Below are positions 11,636 to 23,149 of a stretch of 64,000 bases of DNA, in pieces. The notes under the pieces are model-generated. The model saw nothing but the letters and a program-made list of their open reading frames with translations, was not told where the DNA came from and did no database searches. The position numbers were made by a program, and so were the translations under genes. The first letter of the stretch is position 1. Every line of letters starts with the position of its first letter. The stretch is taken from assembly GCA_963932465.1 (NCBI GenBank), contig OZ010794.1:216344473-216408472 (forward strand), written 5' to 3'. Source of the stretch: Maratus speciosus. Lineage: Eukaryota; Arthropoda; Arachnida; Araneae; Salticidae.

Positions 11636-11844
11636 TTAAACCCTTGAAGGGCAAGGAAAAATGCCTCTAAATATTGAATTCTCACTGGAATAATCGAAAA
11701 ATTTTATTTTTATATAAGGAAAAGCAATTTTTCAACGATTTTCTTCCAAAGTTAAAAATATAAAATTTAGTAAAAATTTTCTGGTGAGAATGTTGTTTAA
11801 ATTAGGTGGTATATATTTTATCCCACCGCCCCTCAAGGGGTTAA
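11636..11844 (+). mobile_element. TTAA MITE, family D (CCCTTGAGGGGC)
   Basis: TTAAACCCTTGAAGGGC at the left; GGTGGTATATATTTTATCCC then CCCCTCAAGGGGTTAA at the right. 209 bp, non-coding. Relatives at 33741 and 55647, which run the other way round. Confidence 0.82.
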
Positions 11845-11999
11845 AATGGTGATCTGAAAATGTCCTAGTTCTCATTTCAATTTTACATGAATTTAACAGA
11901 ATAATTTATCGTGTAACCTAGTTATTTATCTTTATACCTGAGGGTAAAGTTTTGATATTTTTCCACATGTCTTTTATAAGTATAATCTTTTGTAATAGT

Positions 12000-12320
12000 A
12001 GATGTGCTAGCATTAATATGAGCATTTATTATGTTTGCTGATAGTTAGCTTCGAAATAACGCTAACTATTATTCCTGCATTTATTAAATATTCTAACAAG
12101 CAACTTTTAAACGGCAAAATCAACTTTTAATTCTATACTTTCTACAAAGTTTTGCATGGAGATTACGTTTCTGGAATAAATTTATGTTTGAAACACTTAT
12201 CTCATTCATAGTTCTGGAGGAAATGTAAATTAGAAAATATTTAATGCCAATAAATATGTATTATACTTTCACGATGATGAAAGCGAGTAAACATTATTTA
12301 CTAATTGTGCTCCTAATTGT
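12000..12320 (+). repeat. Dispersed repeat, copy 1 of 4
   Basis: Shares TATGAGCATTTAT, GATAGTTAGC, CTTTTAATTCTAT, GGAATAAATTTRTGTTTGAA and GAGTAAACATTATTTA with 63650-63970. Weaker similarity to 36190-36415 and 47880-48120. No coding frame; family unknown. Confidence 0.6.
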
Positions 12321-12409
12321 GCAAGAGTGCATTGAGTATAGTTTTTGAAAATGTATATTTCCTTTTATTTGATATTCACTCCTGTTTATAACAAAAAATC
12401 AAATTTTTT

Positions 12410-12596
12410 TTAACACATTGAGTGCTACCATACAGATTTTCCAGTTTGGCCTCCATTTTTATCCAGAAATTTAGTGTTCATAACAGAAATAAAGAATATT
12501 ATCTTACGGTTTATTTAATAAAAGACATTTAGCTATAACATAAAGTAAAATATCTTCTTTCGAAATATCCGGCATCAATTTCAGTGAAAGTGTTAA
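12410..12596 (+). mobile_element. TTAA MITE, family E (CACATTGAGTGC)
   Basis: TTAACACATTGAGTGCTACC at the left and TTCAGTGAAAGTGTTAA at the right, imperfect inverted ends, 187 bp. Its right TTAA lies 3 bp from the next element. Confidence 0.65.
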
Positions 12597-12689
12597 TAAT
12601 TAACACTAGAACTGCCGTGAGCCGTCACTTTGACGGCTAACATATGAATATGTTTCGGTTCAAACCCGAAATTTGATACTGAAATAAGT

Positions 12690-12907
12690 TTAACCCTTTC
12701 CGGCGCGGTGTCCTTAAAAAAGGACACCTAATTTTAATTCCAAAACTGACAAATGACAACAAGAATATTTAACTAAAATTTTCCTATTCTAATGTACATG
12801 AAAATAAGCAAGTTCGCCTTTTCTCATAAATTTGTTTATAAATTCCGGTGCCAGTCCAATTTTTCATCAGTTTATAAACAGAATTACTCCGCGACGGAAA
12901 GGGTTAA
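12690..12907 (+). mobile_element. TTAA MITE, family F (CCCTTTCCGGCGCGG), nested
   Basis: TTAACCCTTTCCGGCGCGG at the left, CGACGGAAAGGGTTAA at the right, 218 bp. Contains AAAAAAGGACACCTAATTTT, shared with 22570-22822. The open frame inside (12792-12998) runs across both this and flanking DNA and is not a gene. Confidence 0.9.
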
Positions 12908-12950
12908 ACTATACAAAGAAAAAGAAAAGTTAAATAATAAAGTTAAACTG

Positions 12951-13166
12951 TTAACGCTTTCCGGCACGGGCAATTATTGTTCAAAAATGATGAAATAATT
13001 GACTGACACCGGAATTTTAAAACGACTTTTTAAGAAATTAAAAACAAGTTATATTATCTATTCATTGTAAAAGCAAAATTTTACTCAAATATTCTTGGTG
13101 CCGTTCGTAAGTTTGGAATTAAAATTTGGTATCCCAACCCAGGCACACTGTGCCGGAAAGGGTTAA
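12951..13166 (+). mobile_element. TTAA MITE, family F variant, nested
   Basis: TTAACGCTTTCCGGCACGGG at the left, TGTGCCGGAAAGGGTTAA at the right, 216 bp. It has the same ends as 12690-12907 but in the middle part resembles the complement, so it is inverted relative to it. Confidence 0.88.
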
Positions 13167-13278
13167 AAATCCTGGTGTGAAATATTTTTTTTATAAAACT
13201 TAACTCAAATATTCGGTAGTTATAGTGTTAATGTATGAAATAATAAAAAAGAAACGTTTTAAAGAAAGAAATATCAAT

Positions 13279-13659
13279 TTAACACTAAAACGGACGAGAA
13301 TTCCTTTCTTCCTTTATGGAAATTAGATGCAAAATATTATTTCATTTTTATAAAAATGAATGATTGATTTTTAAGACGCGTATTGCTATCAATGTATTCA
13401 CAGGCAGGCAATTAATCAAATTATAATTTATGCAACCTAAATAGAATTTATGCATTGAAATCCAAAAGTATTAGAAACAATATATTGTTTATTCCTCATA
13501 ACACACTATTTCTATTATTATGCTAAGTAATAATCGATTATTTCTACTGCTCAATATAGTACTTTTACAATAAATTATTTCTGCTTTGTAATAATTTGTA
13601 AATGGTATGTAATATTAAAGAACTTTACTTGTGACTTATCATTGCCGAAACGTCAGTGA
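13279..13659. other. AT-rich DNA with an orphan MITE end
   Basis: TTAACACTAAAACGGACGAG at 13279 looks like a family B left end, but no matching right end was found. Nothing else recognised. Confidence 0.4.
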
Positions 13660-13698
13660 AGGCTTACTGTGGAGACACGAAAAGTTTTGATTTCCGTT

Positions 13699-13729
<31 letters not shown>

Positions 13730-14160
13730 TCCGCGATAACTGCCGCAAAAAGCATCCGATCGGCTTGAAATTAATGTGGCATGTTGATGAGGTACTCGGA
13801 CTTAGCTGTATGGTTTTTGGTTAAATTTGGTTCATTCGTTCGGGAAATATAGAACATTTTATTTTGCTCTGTAATGCTTTTCAATGGCAAGTCAGACGAT
13901 TTTCAAATTTTCATTTGTTGAAAGAAATGGCTCATATAAAAAATGGATTTAAATGGTAATTTTTGATGCTGAAATTTTTAAATAAGAGTAGTAAATTATT
14001 CCTATTAGTTTGCAATTTTGTCAAAACATTTGTCAGAGCTTTTAAATTAGGTGTATAACTTATGATGGAATTTTATACATGTGTTCGAATAATATAAAAC
14101 ATTTTATTTTCTGAATTTACTTATATTTCATTTTTTTTCTTTTAACCGTTGCGTAGCAAC
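13660..14160 (+). repeat. GTCT-rich repeat module
   Basis: A (GTCT)n run at about 13699-13727 is followed by CGCGATAACTGCCGCAAAAA and CATCCGATCGGCTTGAAAT. This module style is common in arthropod repeats, based on general knowledge. Boundaries are uncertain; the palindrome GTTGCGTAGCAAC lies near 14148-14160. Not coding. Confidence 0.4.
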
Positions 14161-14727
14161 TATATCTCATCTAAAAATATCATAAATGTGAAAGTATGTA
14201 TGGTTTTTAAAGTCAAATCAAAGTTAAAAGGAATGAATGCCTTTGTATAGATATTTGCATATAGATTGATTTAAACGCAGAAATGAAAATAGTATTTATA
14301 TACTATATAGAATAATATCTTTATTTATGTATTCAACTATTTTGATTATAAAGGAAAAAGTTCGTTATTTTCATACAGAATAAACTGACATTATTCTATT
14401 AAACTTTATAAACTTTATTGTTGCCAAAAAAAAAAAAAAAAAAAAAAAAGGGGAATAACAATTTCTCCCAAAGAGTTCATTTTAATTTGTAAGATTTTCA
14501 CGTGCAAAGGGAAAATGCAGCAAATTACAAATAATAAAAAAGATAAATAGGACAGGAATGAATACATATAAACATTTCACACCAAATACCACCTAAATTA
14601 ATTTTAGGTAGATTTCGATTGAAATACTACCTATTGGGATCGTTCCTATGTTGGAATTTCTGAAAAAATTTTGCAGATCTACACCGATCATGACTCCTAG
14701 AACCCAAAACCACCCTCAGTAAAAAAC
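14161..14727. other. AT-rich DNA with poly-A at 14427-14449
   Basis: No gene or bounded element recognised. Confidence 0.5.
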
Positions 14728-14728
14728 T

Positions 14729-14793
<65 letters not shown>
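14728..14793. repeat. Compound microsatellite (TATC)n then (AT)n
   Basis: About nine CTAT units (14729-14762) run directly into about fifteen AT units, ending at the start of the large tandem repeat. Confidence 0.95.
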
Positions 14794-14797
<4 letters not shown>

Positions 14798-16715
14798 TTT
14801 CCTCTGGACACGATAACTTTCGTAATTCTGCACCAATCTCTTCCAAACTGATACATAAAATCAAAGGGCATAAAATCTCGGTCAAGTTCGTTAATGGGCA
14901 AAATCGGACCAAGGGGATGGAAATAGGGAGGGGTTTTGTGAAAACAGAAAACCCCCCATAACTTCTTAATTTTTGTACATATCAAATCAGTTTAAAGTTT
15001 TTATTACTTCTAAAAATAGGGCTAAAATTTTATGTATCACAGATTTTTGATAAAATTAAAAATGGGCTCAAGGGGCGCAAAAATAGGGTTTTTGGGAGAA
15101 AAAAATTCATAACTTCGTCAATTCTCAAGATATCAATTCCAATTAATTTTATTATAAATCTCCATAATATTATGTACAACTTTTATATTCACATGTTTTT
15201 GATAGTACCAATTCGTACCGCAAAGAAAATTAAAAACGAAAACAAAAAGGGGGTTTGAAGAAGTAAAAAATCCATAACTCCGTCAATTCAAAAGATATAA
15301 AATCCCCATGAATTTATCATATATCTTCTTAATATTGTCTACAACATCTAGATAGACAAGTTTTGGATAGGACCAATTCTTACAGCAAAAAACAAATTAA
15401 AAATACATAGCGGTTGAAGAAAAAAATCATCTAAGTAAGGGTGTATTCAAATCCAAACTGCGTATTTTCTGACTCATTTTACAATTCATTTTGCTCTCAA
15501 AGGCTTCCAATTGGTACGTTTTCTTACTCAGAAACTATATAATGTACCGTAAGGGTCGATGTTTTGATAGAGGCAGAATATATTTTTAAAAATGCTGTTA
15601 AAGTGGGCATTTTGAACCGAATTTCCCGAAGCGGATTGTGTTGGAAAAATCATTGCATTAAGGATGCACTCAAATCCAAACTGCTTATTTTCTGACTCAT
15701 TTTTAAATTCATTTTTGCTCTCAAACGCATTTAATTGGTAGATTCGTTTATTCAGAAACTATATAATGTACCGCAATGATAGATTTTTTGATAGAGGCAG
15801 AATATATTTCAAAAAATTATGTCAAAGTGGGAATTTTGAACGGAATTTCCCGAAGCAATTGTGTTATCACTTTCTTCTGGACACGATAACTTCCGCAATT
15901 CTGCACAAATCTCTTCCAAACTGATACATAAAATCAAGGGACATAAAATCTCGGTCAAGTTCGTTAATGGGCAAAATCGGACAAAGGGGATGGAAATAGG
16001 GAGGGGTTTTGTGAAAACCGAAAAAAACCCCATAACTTCTTAATTTTTGTACATATCAAACCAGTTTAAAGTTTTTATTACTTCTAAAAATAGCGCCAAA
16101 AATTCATGCATCACAGATTTTTGATAAAATTTAAAATAGGCTCAAGGGGCGCAAAAAATAGGGTTTTGGGGAGAAAAAAATGCCTTACTTCGTCAATTCT
16201 CAAGATATCAATTCCAATTAATTTTATTATAAATCTCCTTAATATTATCTACAACTTTTATATTCACAAGTTTCTGATAGGACCAATTCGTACCGCAAAA
16301 AAAATTAAAAACGAAAACAAAAAGAGGGATTGAAGAAGTAAAAAATTCATAACTCCGTCAATTCAAAAGATATAAAATCAACATAAATTTATCATATATC
16401 TCCTTAATATTGTCTACAACATCTAGATAGACAAGTTTTGGATAGGACCAATTCTTACAGAAAAAACAAATTAAAAATACATAGCGGTTGAAAAAAGTAA
16501 TCATCTAAGTAAGGGTGTATTCAAATCCAAACTGTCTATTTTCTTACTCATTTTTAAATCCATTTTTGCTCTCAAACGCATCCAATTGCTAGATTCTCTT
16601 ATTCAGAAACTATACAATGTACAGTAATGATCGATTTTATGATAGAGGTAGAACATATTTCAAAAAATGATGTCAAAATGGGCATTTTGAACAGAATTTC
16701 CCGAACCGATTGTGT
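14794..16715. repeat. Large tandem duplication with nested sub-repeats
   Basis: Block A (14794-15420) beginning CACTTTCCTCTGGACACG is repeated at 15868-16500. Block B (15425-15655), with TTCAAATCCAAACTGCG, is repeated at 15657-15865 and 16505-16715, giving the order A-B-B-A-B. Within A, a unit of about 165-175 bp keyed on CATAACTTCGTCAATT recurs three times. Frames at 14794-14985 (minus), 15809-16033 (minus) and 15861-16333 (plus) are repeat copies of one another and show no known domain. Confidence 0.85.
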
Positions 16716-18200
16716 TAGAAACGAAAAATATTGCCCTACTGAGAAAATAATTGTTTATTAATCAAGTTTTAATTAATTGAAAGAAAAATAAAAACACGGG
16801 TCGCTTATAAATCTTTTCAAAAATCACGTCAGCATGTTTCATATATATATTTTTTTTTTATTAAAAATTAATCTGAAAATGTGCCAGAACATTTCGTGTT
16901 GTTGAGTATGGGAAAATATTTTTTTAATATCGCCTGAACATGATTCTGATAAAACCATCTATTTTATAAAAAGGAAATAAAAACTCGTCAAAAGCAGACG
17001 GATAAAACTGTTAAAGTGGATTTATATCTAATAATGATTTAGTTTTTGTTGGTGAAATTAGTATACTTAACTTCGAAATCTACCTCTGCCTGTAGGCCGG
17101 GCCGGCAGGGATTTTTTTCTAGTGGTATTTTCCCACACTACGAAGAAAGATTCCTCGATTTACACGATTTTACTTGGCCTTCCTTTTCTCATTGGTTGCG
17201 ATTTCCTTTTCGCTATTGCGTATATTAATTGGCACAAAATTTTACATTTTTATGACTGAGGTATATGTAAGGCCATGCAAATAAGAAATTCCGTATTGTT
17301 TCCTATAAAATGTGATAAAGTGTTGATTAACTATATATGTTTCTATTAAGAGGAGCAGAGCTGCCAAGCCTCCGGCGTTCTGGATACCAGTATTTTAATA
17401 CAAAAAATGTTACTTTATTTAATTGAAACATTTGCGCGATTTAAAAGAACAACATTTTCTGTAAGGTAATAGTGTTGTGCAAAAAGCCTGAGACTTGCCA
17501 TGTCTGGTGGTGAGTGAAATGTTTTATTTAATGCATTTATCTCTATTTTAATGCTACGTGAACAACGTCCCGTGTAACAGCTTGTAGAGTGTAAAATAAA
17601 TTATTAAAATAATCCCTATTACGAAAAATGAAACAAAATGCCCGGCTAAGGGAAATAAAAGGTTAGTTAACCTTTCGTAATTTGACCTGAACACAGGTGT
17701 GCATCAAATTTCAACGGTGTTTGTAACATCACGATTTTAAATTAAATGTGGATACTATTAAAAGGCTATCACAAAAAATACTTAACGGCGCCATATCACG
17801 TTTATCTATTTAGTCAATTGGAAGTGGACACGATGATGTATTATTAACCGTTAGGTTTAGAACTCCCCCTACTTTAGGGTGATTTTAGTAAGTTAATGCT
17901 ATCGAGTACATTTTTAGGTATTTAGATTAGATCTTAGATATAAATATTGCAGAATGGTAATCAAAATTATTATTAGATTTCTAAATTAGATGTCTCAGTT
18001 TACATTTCCAAAAGTTCTTTATCCATTAGATACAGATGTTTGTGGTTAGCAGGCAAGTAAATACTGCTGTGTGGATATTAGGATAACGTAAAATGCTTGA
18101 CCAAATTGTTGCTTATACTTATAAATCGCAGTGTAAAAATGAATCTAAGATATAGGATAATCATTAACTCAATCAATAGAAAATTACAAATGCAAAATAA
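16716..18200. other. AT-rich DNA, no gene recognised
   Basis: A GC-rich blip at 17088-17115 (CTGTAGGCCGGGCCGGCAG) and a palindrome AAAGGTTAGTTAACCTTT near 17660 are the only distinctive points. A 60-codon frame at 17046-17228 has no recognised domain. Confidence 0.5.
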
Positions 18201-18204
18201 ATTA

Positions 18205-18242
18205 CACAACGGGGGGTTCAGGGGGGGGGGCACCCCCCTGAA
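18205..18242. repeat. G-rich hairpin / quadruplex-prone tract
   Basis: A run of six G, then TTCA, a longer G run, then CACCCCCCTGAA. The second G run can pair with the following C run to form a stem closed by TTCAG/CTGAA; the G runs could alternatively form a quadruplex. Confidence 0.6.
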
Positions 18243-18922
18243 GAAATTTGCTTTATTATATAAAAATTACTAGAATAAGTAGCTCGTGAGAATTTCAGAA
18301 TATCATTACATAACAACGTGTTTAATTTAACGCTTCTAATGTCTGAAACCATCGAAATATTTTTTTCTCCTTCTATAAATGTTTGTGTAATTTAAAAGTT
18401 TAAATTTTGTTTTTGTAGAAAGATTAATATTAAGCAAAATTTGCTAAAAACAATAAGTTGCAGAGATGACGTTGAGGCTCTTGATCTGCAGATTTACTAG
18501 TTATAAATTAATTATTCATGGAAAATGTGTTCACTAGGCTACCCTTACACGCTCAAAGATCCAAGTTCGATTCCGAAGGTATATTGTGTGTTTTTAAAAA
18601 ATAACTTTAAATTTGACTTTGAATGTGTACAGGGCGTGTTCGATGTTCTGATATTGATGATGTTTGTACCGATGAGGCTGTGCGATGCACAGCGAAATAT
18701 CTACTTTTGTAAAATCTTGTTTCTCATTACATGTTTTATGTATATTTTTAATTTAATTTCTCTTTTTTAATGTAGTCAAGTCTGTCTAGTGTTTCACAAT
18801 TAGTTTAGGTAAAAGAAAAAGTTAACATTAAATATATTGCCTAAAGTTGCTCAATTTCTATACAAATACCAAACTGACATAATAATAAATGTATTTTTTC
18901 TTCAATGAATAAATGAATAAAT
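18243..18922. other. AT-rich DNA, no gene recognised
   Basis: An 81-codon frame at 18525-18770 has hydrophobic ends but no recognised family. A B-box-like AGTTCGATTCC at 18565-18576 lacks an A box upstream. Confidence 0.45.
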
Positions 18923-19051
18923 CAGGGATGGCCAACTGTGGCACGCTGCACACCACTAAAATTTTACTGTAATCATTGACTTATCTAATCATCGAATCTC
19001 TGCGATTTGAATAAGTAGGCTTTTTCTTTAAAATATTTTTGGCCACCCGTG
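18923..19051. mobile_element. hAT-like MITE
   Basis: CAGGGATGGCCAACTGTGGC at the left, TTGGCCACCCGTG at the right. Flanks GAATAAAT and GTGTAAAT agree at 6 of 8. The internal ACTAAAATTTTACTGTAATC and CTTATCTAATCATCGAATC are the complement of the core of 57544-57692. Confidence 0.7.
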
Positions 19052-19260
19052 GTGTAAATGTATGCAATAAATGTTTTTTTTTTTTTTTTTTTTTTTACAT
19101 AGAATCTTCATAAAAAATAAACATTTCTGAAGGTATTAGCATCTTCTTGCAAAATTATTTCGTATTGGTTGATCTTTTGTGTTTTGAACTGAAAATTCGA
19201 AGGACACAGATATTCGAATAATCAGTCATAATATTACAAACGTCACATTTATAAATAAAT

Positions 19261-19464
19261 TTAACACTTTGGAATCCGGCGTCTCTGACACAAATTTTCC
19301 TGACAAAATCTTGAAGGAAAGAAGTTTCCTTCAAGTATGTAATTTCAGAAATGATCTGATTAAATAAGGCAGTTTTTTTTAAATTTATTACCTGGAGCCA
19401 AAAATAAATTTTGCAAAAAATGATGGCGTCACCGCAGCGGCGACAACGGAGTTCAGAAGGTTAA
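19261..19464 (+). mobile_element. TTAA MITE (CACTTTGGAATCCGGCG)
   Basis: TTAACACTTTGGAATCCGGC at the left, GGAGTTCAGAAGGTTAA at the right, 204 bp. Contains TTAAATAAGGCAGTTTTT near 19360 and CCTGGAGCC near 19391. Confidence 0.75.
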
Positions 19465-20073
19465 AAGTGTAATCAACTGTCCGAATACATATAAAAAAAA
19501 AACTTGAACACTAATTTTTGCTTTACTTAAAAACAAACGTTCAGTTATTACATAAAATAAGAACTTTTTTTCAGGAATTTCAGAAAACAAATTCATAAAT
19601 GCACATATATATGCGCTAATGATGCATTCGTATTAAGCAAATATTAAAAGTTCTATCTGAATAATCATGACGTATACGTTAAAAAAGTATAATTTGATTC
19701 ATTGGTACAGATGCATATTTATGTCAATACATATACATATTAAGTTAAATATTTTTATCAGCAATTAATTTGATTAAAAGTAATGACGTATTTAAAGGCA
19801 GAAAACCAACGCCTAAAAATTCCCAAATAATACAAAAACATTAGTTTTTTGTGTCATTTTTAAACACTGGTTTTCTCCCTTAAATATTCTTGCACAAAGG
19901 ATTTATTTGTTATTTTTAATGACGTATTTGTTCCAATGGAAATGAAAATATTCTTTAAAATTTGAAAGTGTAATTAGTGAACGTCATAATGCTTTTTCTT
20001 CCATTTTTAAGAAAGCTATTATAAGAACGTCTTTTACTGTGCAAATGTAATAGGGAAATCCCGATTGTTGTAA
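19465..20073. other. AT-rich DNA, no feature recognised
   Basis: No coding frame or bounded element seen. Confidence 0.5.
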
Positions 20074-20279
20074 TTAACACTAGAACTGCCGGAAATTTTA
20101 CTCAAGTGTTATAAAAAATATTTTGCACCAGAATTTTTATTTAAAATAATTTAATATATTTATTTAACATTTCTCTGTAGTACTTTTTTAAATTATTTTT
20201 GTCAGAAATTTCCGATTTGAATCGAAATATTTTTGTTTGTTACCGGTGAAAATTACCGCTATGACTTTTCTAGTGTTAA
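20074..20279 (+). mobile_element. TTAA MITE, family B
   Basis: TTAACACTAGAACTGCCGG at the left, TTTTCTAGTGTTAA at the right, 206 bp. The interior carries GCACCAGAATTTTTATTTAA, a motif shared with family A. Confidence 0.87.
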
Positions 20280-20485
20280 GAGGGGTTGAGTAGACGTCTG
20301 AATTGTATTTCGATCTAATGAAATGCATTTAAACGTCCCATTAACTTATTAATAGGAATTCTTCAACGACGAATTCCTTCAGCTCAATTCGCAATACAAT
20401 TTGAAGTATTCCATAACTTCGAAATTACAATGTTTATTTTAGACTAAGTAACATATCTGATTAAAATATGTTTTACTTAAGTTTT

Positions 20486-20693
20486 TTAACCCTAGATCTA
20501 CCGGGAATTTTATTCAAGTTTTAATAAAACGTTCTACACCAGAATTTTTATTTAAAACTATTTAACTTATTTATTTACCTTATTTTTGTCTGGTTTATAT
20601 ACTTAGTTTATTTTAAAGAAATTTCTGGTTTGAATGAATATTTTGTATGTACCTGTCGGGTCCAATGGACCCGTCTGGTAGACGGAGGGTTAA
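20486..20693 (+). mobile_element. TTAA MITE, family A, identical copy
   Basis: Same 208 bp as 11353-11560 and 54626-54833 with no difference seen. Confidence 0.92.
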
Positions 20694-20829
20694 TGCTGTT
20701 TTTCTTCTATTGTTCAAAATTAACTTGTGTGTAAATAAAATGCAGCCATAATTAATTTGGTTTCAATTTCTTCAGGTGATTGTCATTCCATTTTCATATT
20801 TATATATCCCAATGAAAAATGCTCACTTT

Positions 20830-21290
20830 GCATATTAGGGTGCTTCAAAATTATCATCATAATTATCTCCAGCAGACATTGAACACTACGGATCAATCTT
20901 CCATATTTTTCCACCTTTCGCTTCTTCAAAATCACTTTGAATGTTTAATTTAGTTTGTGTTTTTCTCTCCTTCTTTTAAAACTCTCCTTTATTTTGTATT
21001 TTGATCAAAACAGTTACAATTTATTGGTATGTCATCAATTTCTCCACGGCATTTACTTGTGTATTTTTATTCAACTCACTTTCACTTGAACTGGAATCAG
21101 AAAATGAGATTTCATGGGCATATTAGCAAAAATTTGCTTCGTTATTTACGTCAAAATTGTCATCATCATCAGATGTAATTTCATCTCTAGTATCATTTTC
21201 TGAAAGTTTGCTTCGCAATGTAAATTTTTTATCATTCGAAAGACTTCCATCGCGACTCCACGCTATAAAGATGCAAAACTAGAATTCTAC
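20830..21290 (-). other. Possible decayed coding sequence with acidic stretches
   Basis: On the minus strand, broken frames read as NDTRDEITSDDDDNFD, SFSDSSSSESE and SAGDNYDDNFEAP, separated by stops. Acidic Asp/Ser/Glu-rich N-termini are typical of piggyBac transposases, which would fit the TTAA MITEs here. No DDD catalytic motif or zinc-binding C-terminus was found nearby, so this is a weak inference. Confidence 0.2.
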
Positions 21291-21699
21291 TAACGGATTC
21301 TTCTTCTTTTTTGCACCGCGCGGTATACGACAGGCAAATTATTATTTTTTACTTAGTTTCTAAGGTATGTCATCTATAACAAATTTCTGCAAAATTCCAA
21401 CAAAAGTTTGAAATCAGTTAAAAGCGCACTCATTTGACTTGCAGGTACATGGCAATTGAGGAAATACCCCGACCCAAATTCCTCCCTTTTGTGAAAAGCA
21501 AGTGCGATGCATCTCGTTTCTTAATTCTTCTGTTATTGAAAAATACACAGATGAATGTCCTGTTGAAATAAAAGAAAAATGCTATTATTTTGTTCGGGTT
21601 AGGAATAACACAGCACGGCCATTCTAGATATATACACCTAGAGATAAAAAATAGTTTCCTTTGGATTTAAACTATATTCGTGTTAAGGCATTTTATTTA

Positions 21700-21846
21700 C
21701 AGGGATGAGATTTCCGCGTTTTTGCGCACCAGTATATTCTTAGAAGAAACGTAGCTCTCTTAAATCGCAAAAATGTTCCGATTAAATGAAATATCATTTT
21801 CTCTAACAAAATCCTGGTGTGCAAAAACGCGGAAATCTCATCCCTG
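21700..21846. mobile_element. Palindromic MITE (CAGGGATGAGATTTCC)
   Basis: Left CAGGGATGAGATTTCCGCG and right CGCGGAAATCTCATCCCTG are perfect inverted ends, extending to GCACCAG/CTGGTGTGC, 147 bp. Flanked by TATTTA on both sides. The CAG start suggests hAT-like, but the duplication seems to be 6 bp, not 8. Confidence 0.75.
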
Positions 21847-21954
21847 TATTTAGGAAAATTCAAAAAGTTTCGATGTTTTATGTGGCAAAATCACCGGGAT
21901 ATGAGCAAAAGATCACGTCTTGGGTCACAGACGATACGTCTTCGAATTTTATTG

Positions 21955-22162
21955 TTAACCCATTAAAGACGAGCCTCTTTTACATTTCTTTTAATTCTGC
22001 GACGCCGGTCTTTTCCATATTGTAATTTTGAAATAGTTAATCGCTCAAAATTTGAGATTAGATAATGTGAAAATTTCCAAACTAAAATACTGGTATTCAA
22101 ATTTAAAAGTTTTTTGCGCCTTACATGGCAAGTTTTCTTGACAACCGGCTGTAATGAGTTAA
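21955..22162 (+). mobile_element. TTAA MITE (CCCATTAAAGACG)
   Basis: TTAACCCATTAAAGACGAGC at the left, CCGGCTGTAATGAGTTAA at the right, 208 bp. Its right TTAA is also the left TTAA of the next element. Confidence 0.8.
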
Positions 22163-22321
22163 GGGGAACGGGTAGGCAAAATTCAACCAAAAAATCGAAT
22201 TTTACTTTTTTATATCCATAAATAGTTTAAACTTTTATCTTTTCAACTATGTATTACACATATATGTAAAAAAAAAAAAAAAGTGTTGGATTTTTTCTTT
22301 CATTCTAAGAGCACTTCACAG

Positions 22322-22501
22322 CAGTGAGCTACTTTCTTTTTAATTCAGATTTCTTGATTGGCACCACTTTTCTTAAGTGGCTAAATTCCCATTGCCTTCG
22401 CTTTAATTAAAATGTTATTAAATAAGGCGAATTTTACTATTTCAAAAAAGTGGTGCCAATCAAGGTATCAACATTTTTAAAAAGTAGTTACTGCAACACA
22501 T
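22322..22501. mobile_element. hAT-like hairpin MITE, nested
   Basis: Flanked by a perfect 8-bp duplication CTTCACAG (22314-22321 and 22502-22509). Internal arms GATTGGCACCACTTTTCTTA and TTTCAAAAAAGTGGTGCC pair. Contains TTAAATAAGGCGAATTTT. Related to 35263, 55438 and 58244. Confidence 0.85.
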
Positions 22502-22569
22502 CTTCACAGCTTTGACTCTTGCTCAAAATTTCGATTTTTCATATTTGTGTTCCTTTTTTTCAACTTCTA

Positions 22570-22822
22570 TTAACCCTCACCGGCGCGGTGCCCTTAAAAA
22601 AAGGACACCTAATTTTAATTAGGTGTATTAAAAAAAGGACACCTAATTTTAATTCCAAAACTGACAAACGGCATCAAGAATATTGAACTAAAATTTTCCT
22701 ATTATAATGTACATGAAAATAAGCAAGTTCGTATTTTCTAATAAATTCGTTTATAAATTGCGGTGTCAGACCATTATTTCATCAGTTTATAAACAGAATT
22801 ACTCCGTACCGGTAAAGGTTAA
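22570..22822 (+). mobile_element. TTAA MITE, family F, with internal duplication
   Basis: TTAACCCTCACCGGCGCGG at the left, CCGTACCGGTAAAGGTTAA at the right. 253 bp, the excess over 218 explained by a tandem duplication of about 35 bp containing AAAAAAAGGACACCTAATTT. Confidence 0.87.
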
Positions 22823-23149
22823 ACTTAAGAAATCAGAGTTTTCTAAATACTTATACTATGTTATAGTGCATACTTTAACACATGGATTTAAGGATTTGTT
22901 GAGAATTATTTATTTTAGGCAATGAAATCTTACCAAAAATGCTAACTTAAAAAATGTCTTTCAATAAATAATTAATAATTAATTTTCAAATTCACTTAGA
23001 AAGAAAATGGTCTGATAAAATACGTAAAGCATGTTATTCAAACTACTCTAAAAAATCTAGACCTCTATCTTTCACCATTTCTGAGAAAAAGGTACATAAA
23101 TTTGGTGTATGTTATCACGGCCGAGACAGAGCTTAACCGGTCCCCTTAA

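Larger units (their letters stand above)
12600..13231 (+). mobile_element. TTAA MITE, family B, carrying two nested MITEs
   Basis: TTAACACTAGAACTGCCG at 12600 and CGGTAGTTATAGTGTTAA ending at 13231. Two complete MITEs (12690-12907 and 12951-13166) sit at internal TTAA sites. Subtracting each with one TTAA leaves 206 bp, the normal family length, which confirms the nesting. Confidence 0.9.
22159..23149 (+). mobile_element. TTAA element (GGGGAACGGG ends) carrying two nested MITEs
   Basis: TTAAGGGGAACGGGTAGGC at the left, TTAACCGGTCCCCTTAA at the right. It contains the hAT-like MITE 22322-22501 and the TTAA MITE 22570-22822; without them it would be about 550 bp. Non-coding. Confidence 0.75.

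Noticed and set aside
18565..18576. B-box-like AGTTCGATTCC, possible tRNA gene
   Set aside because: No A box at proper distance and no cloverleaf could be drawn.
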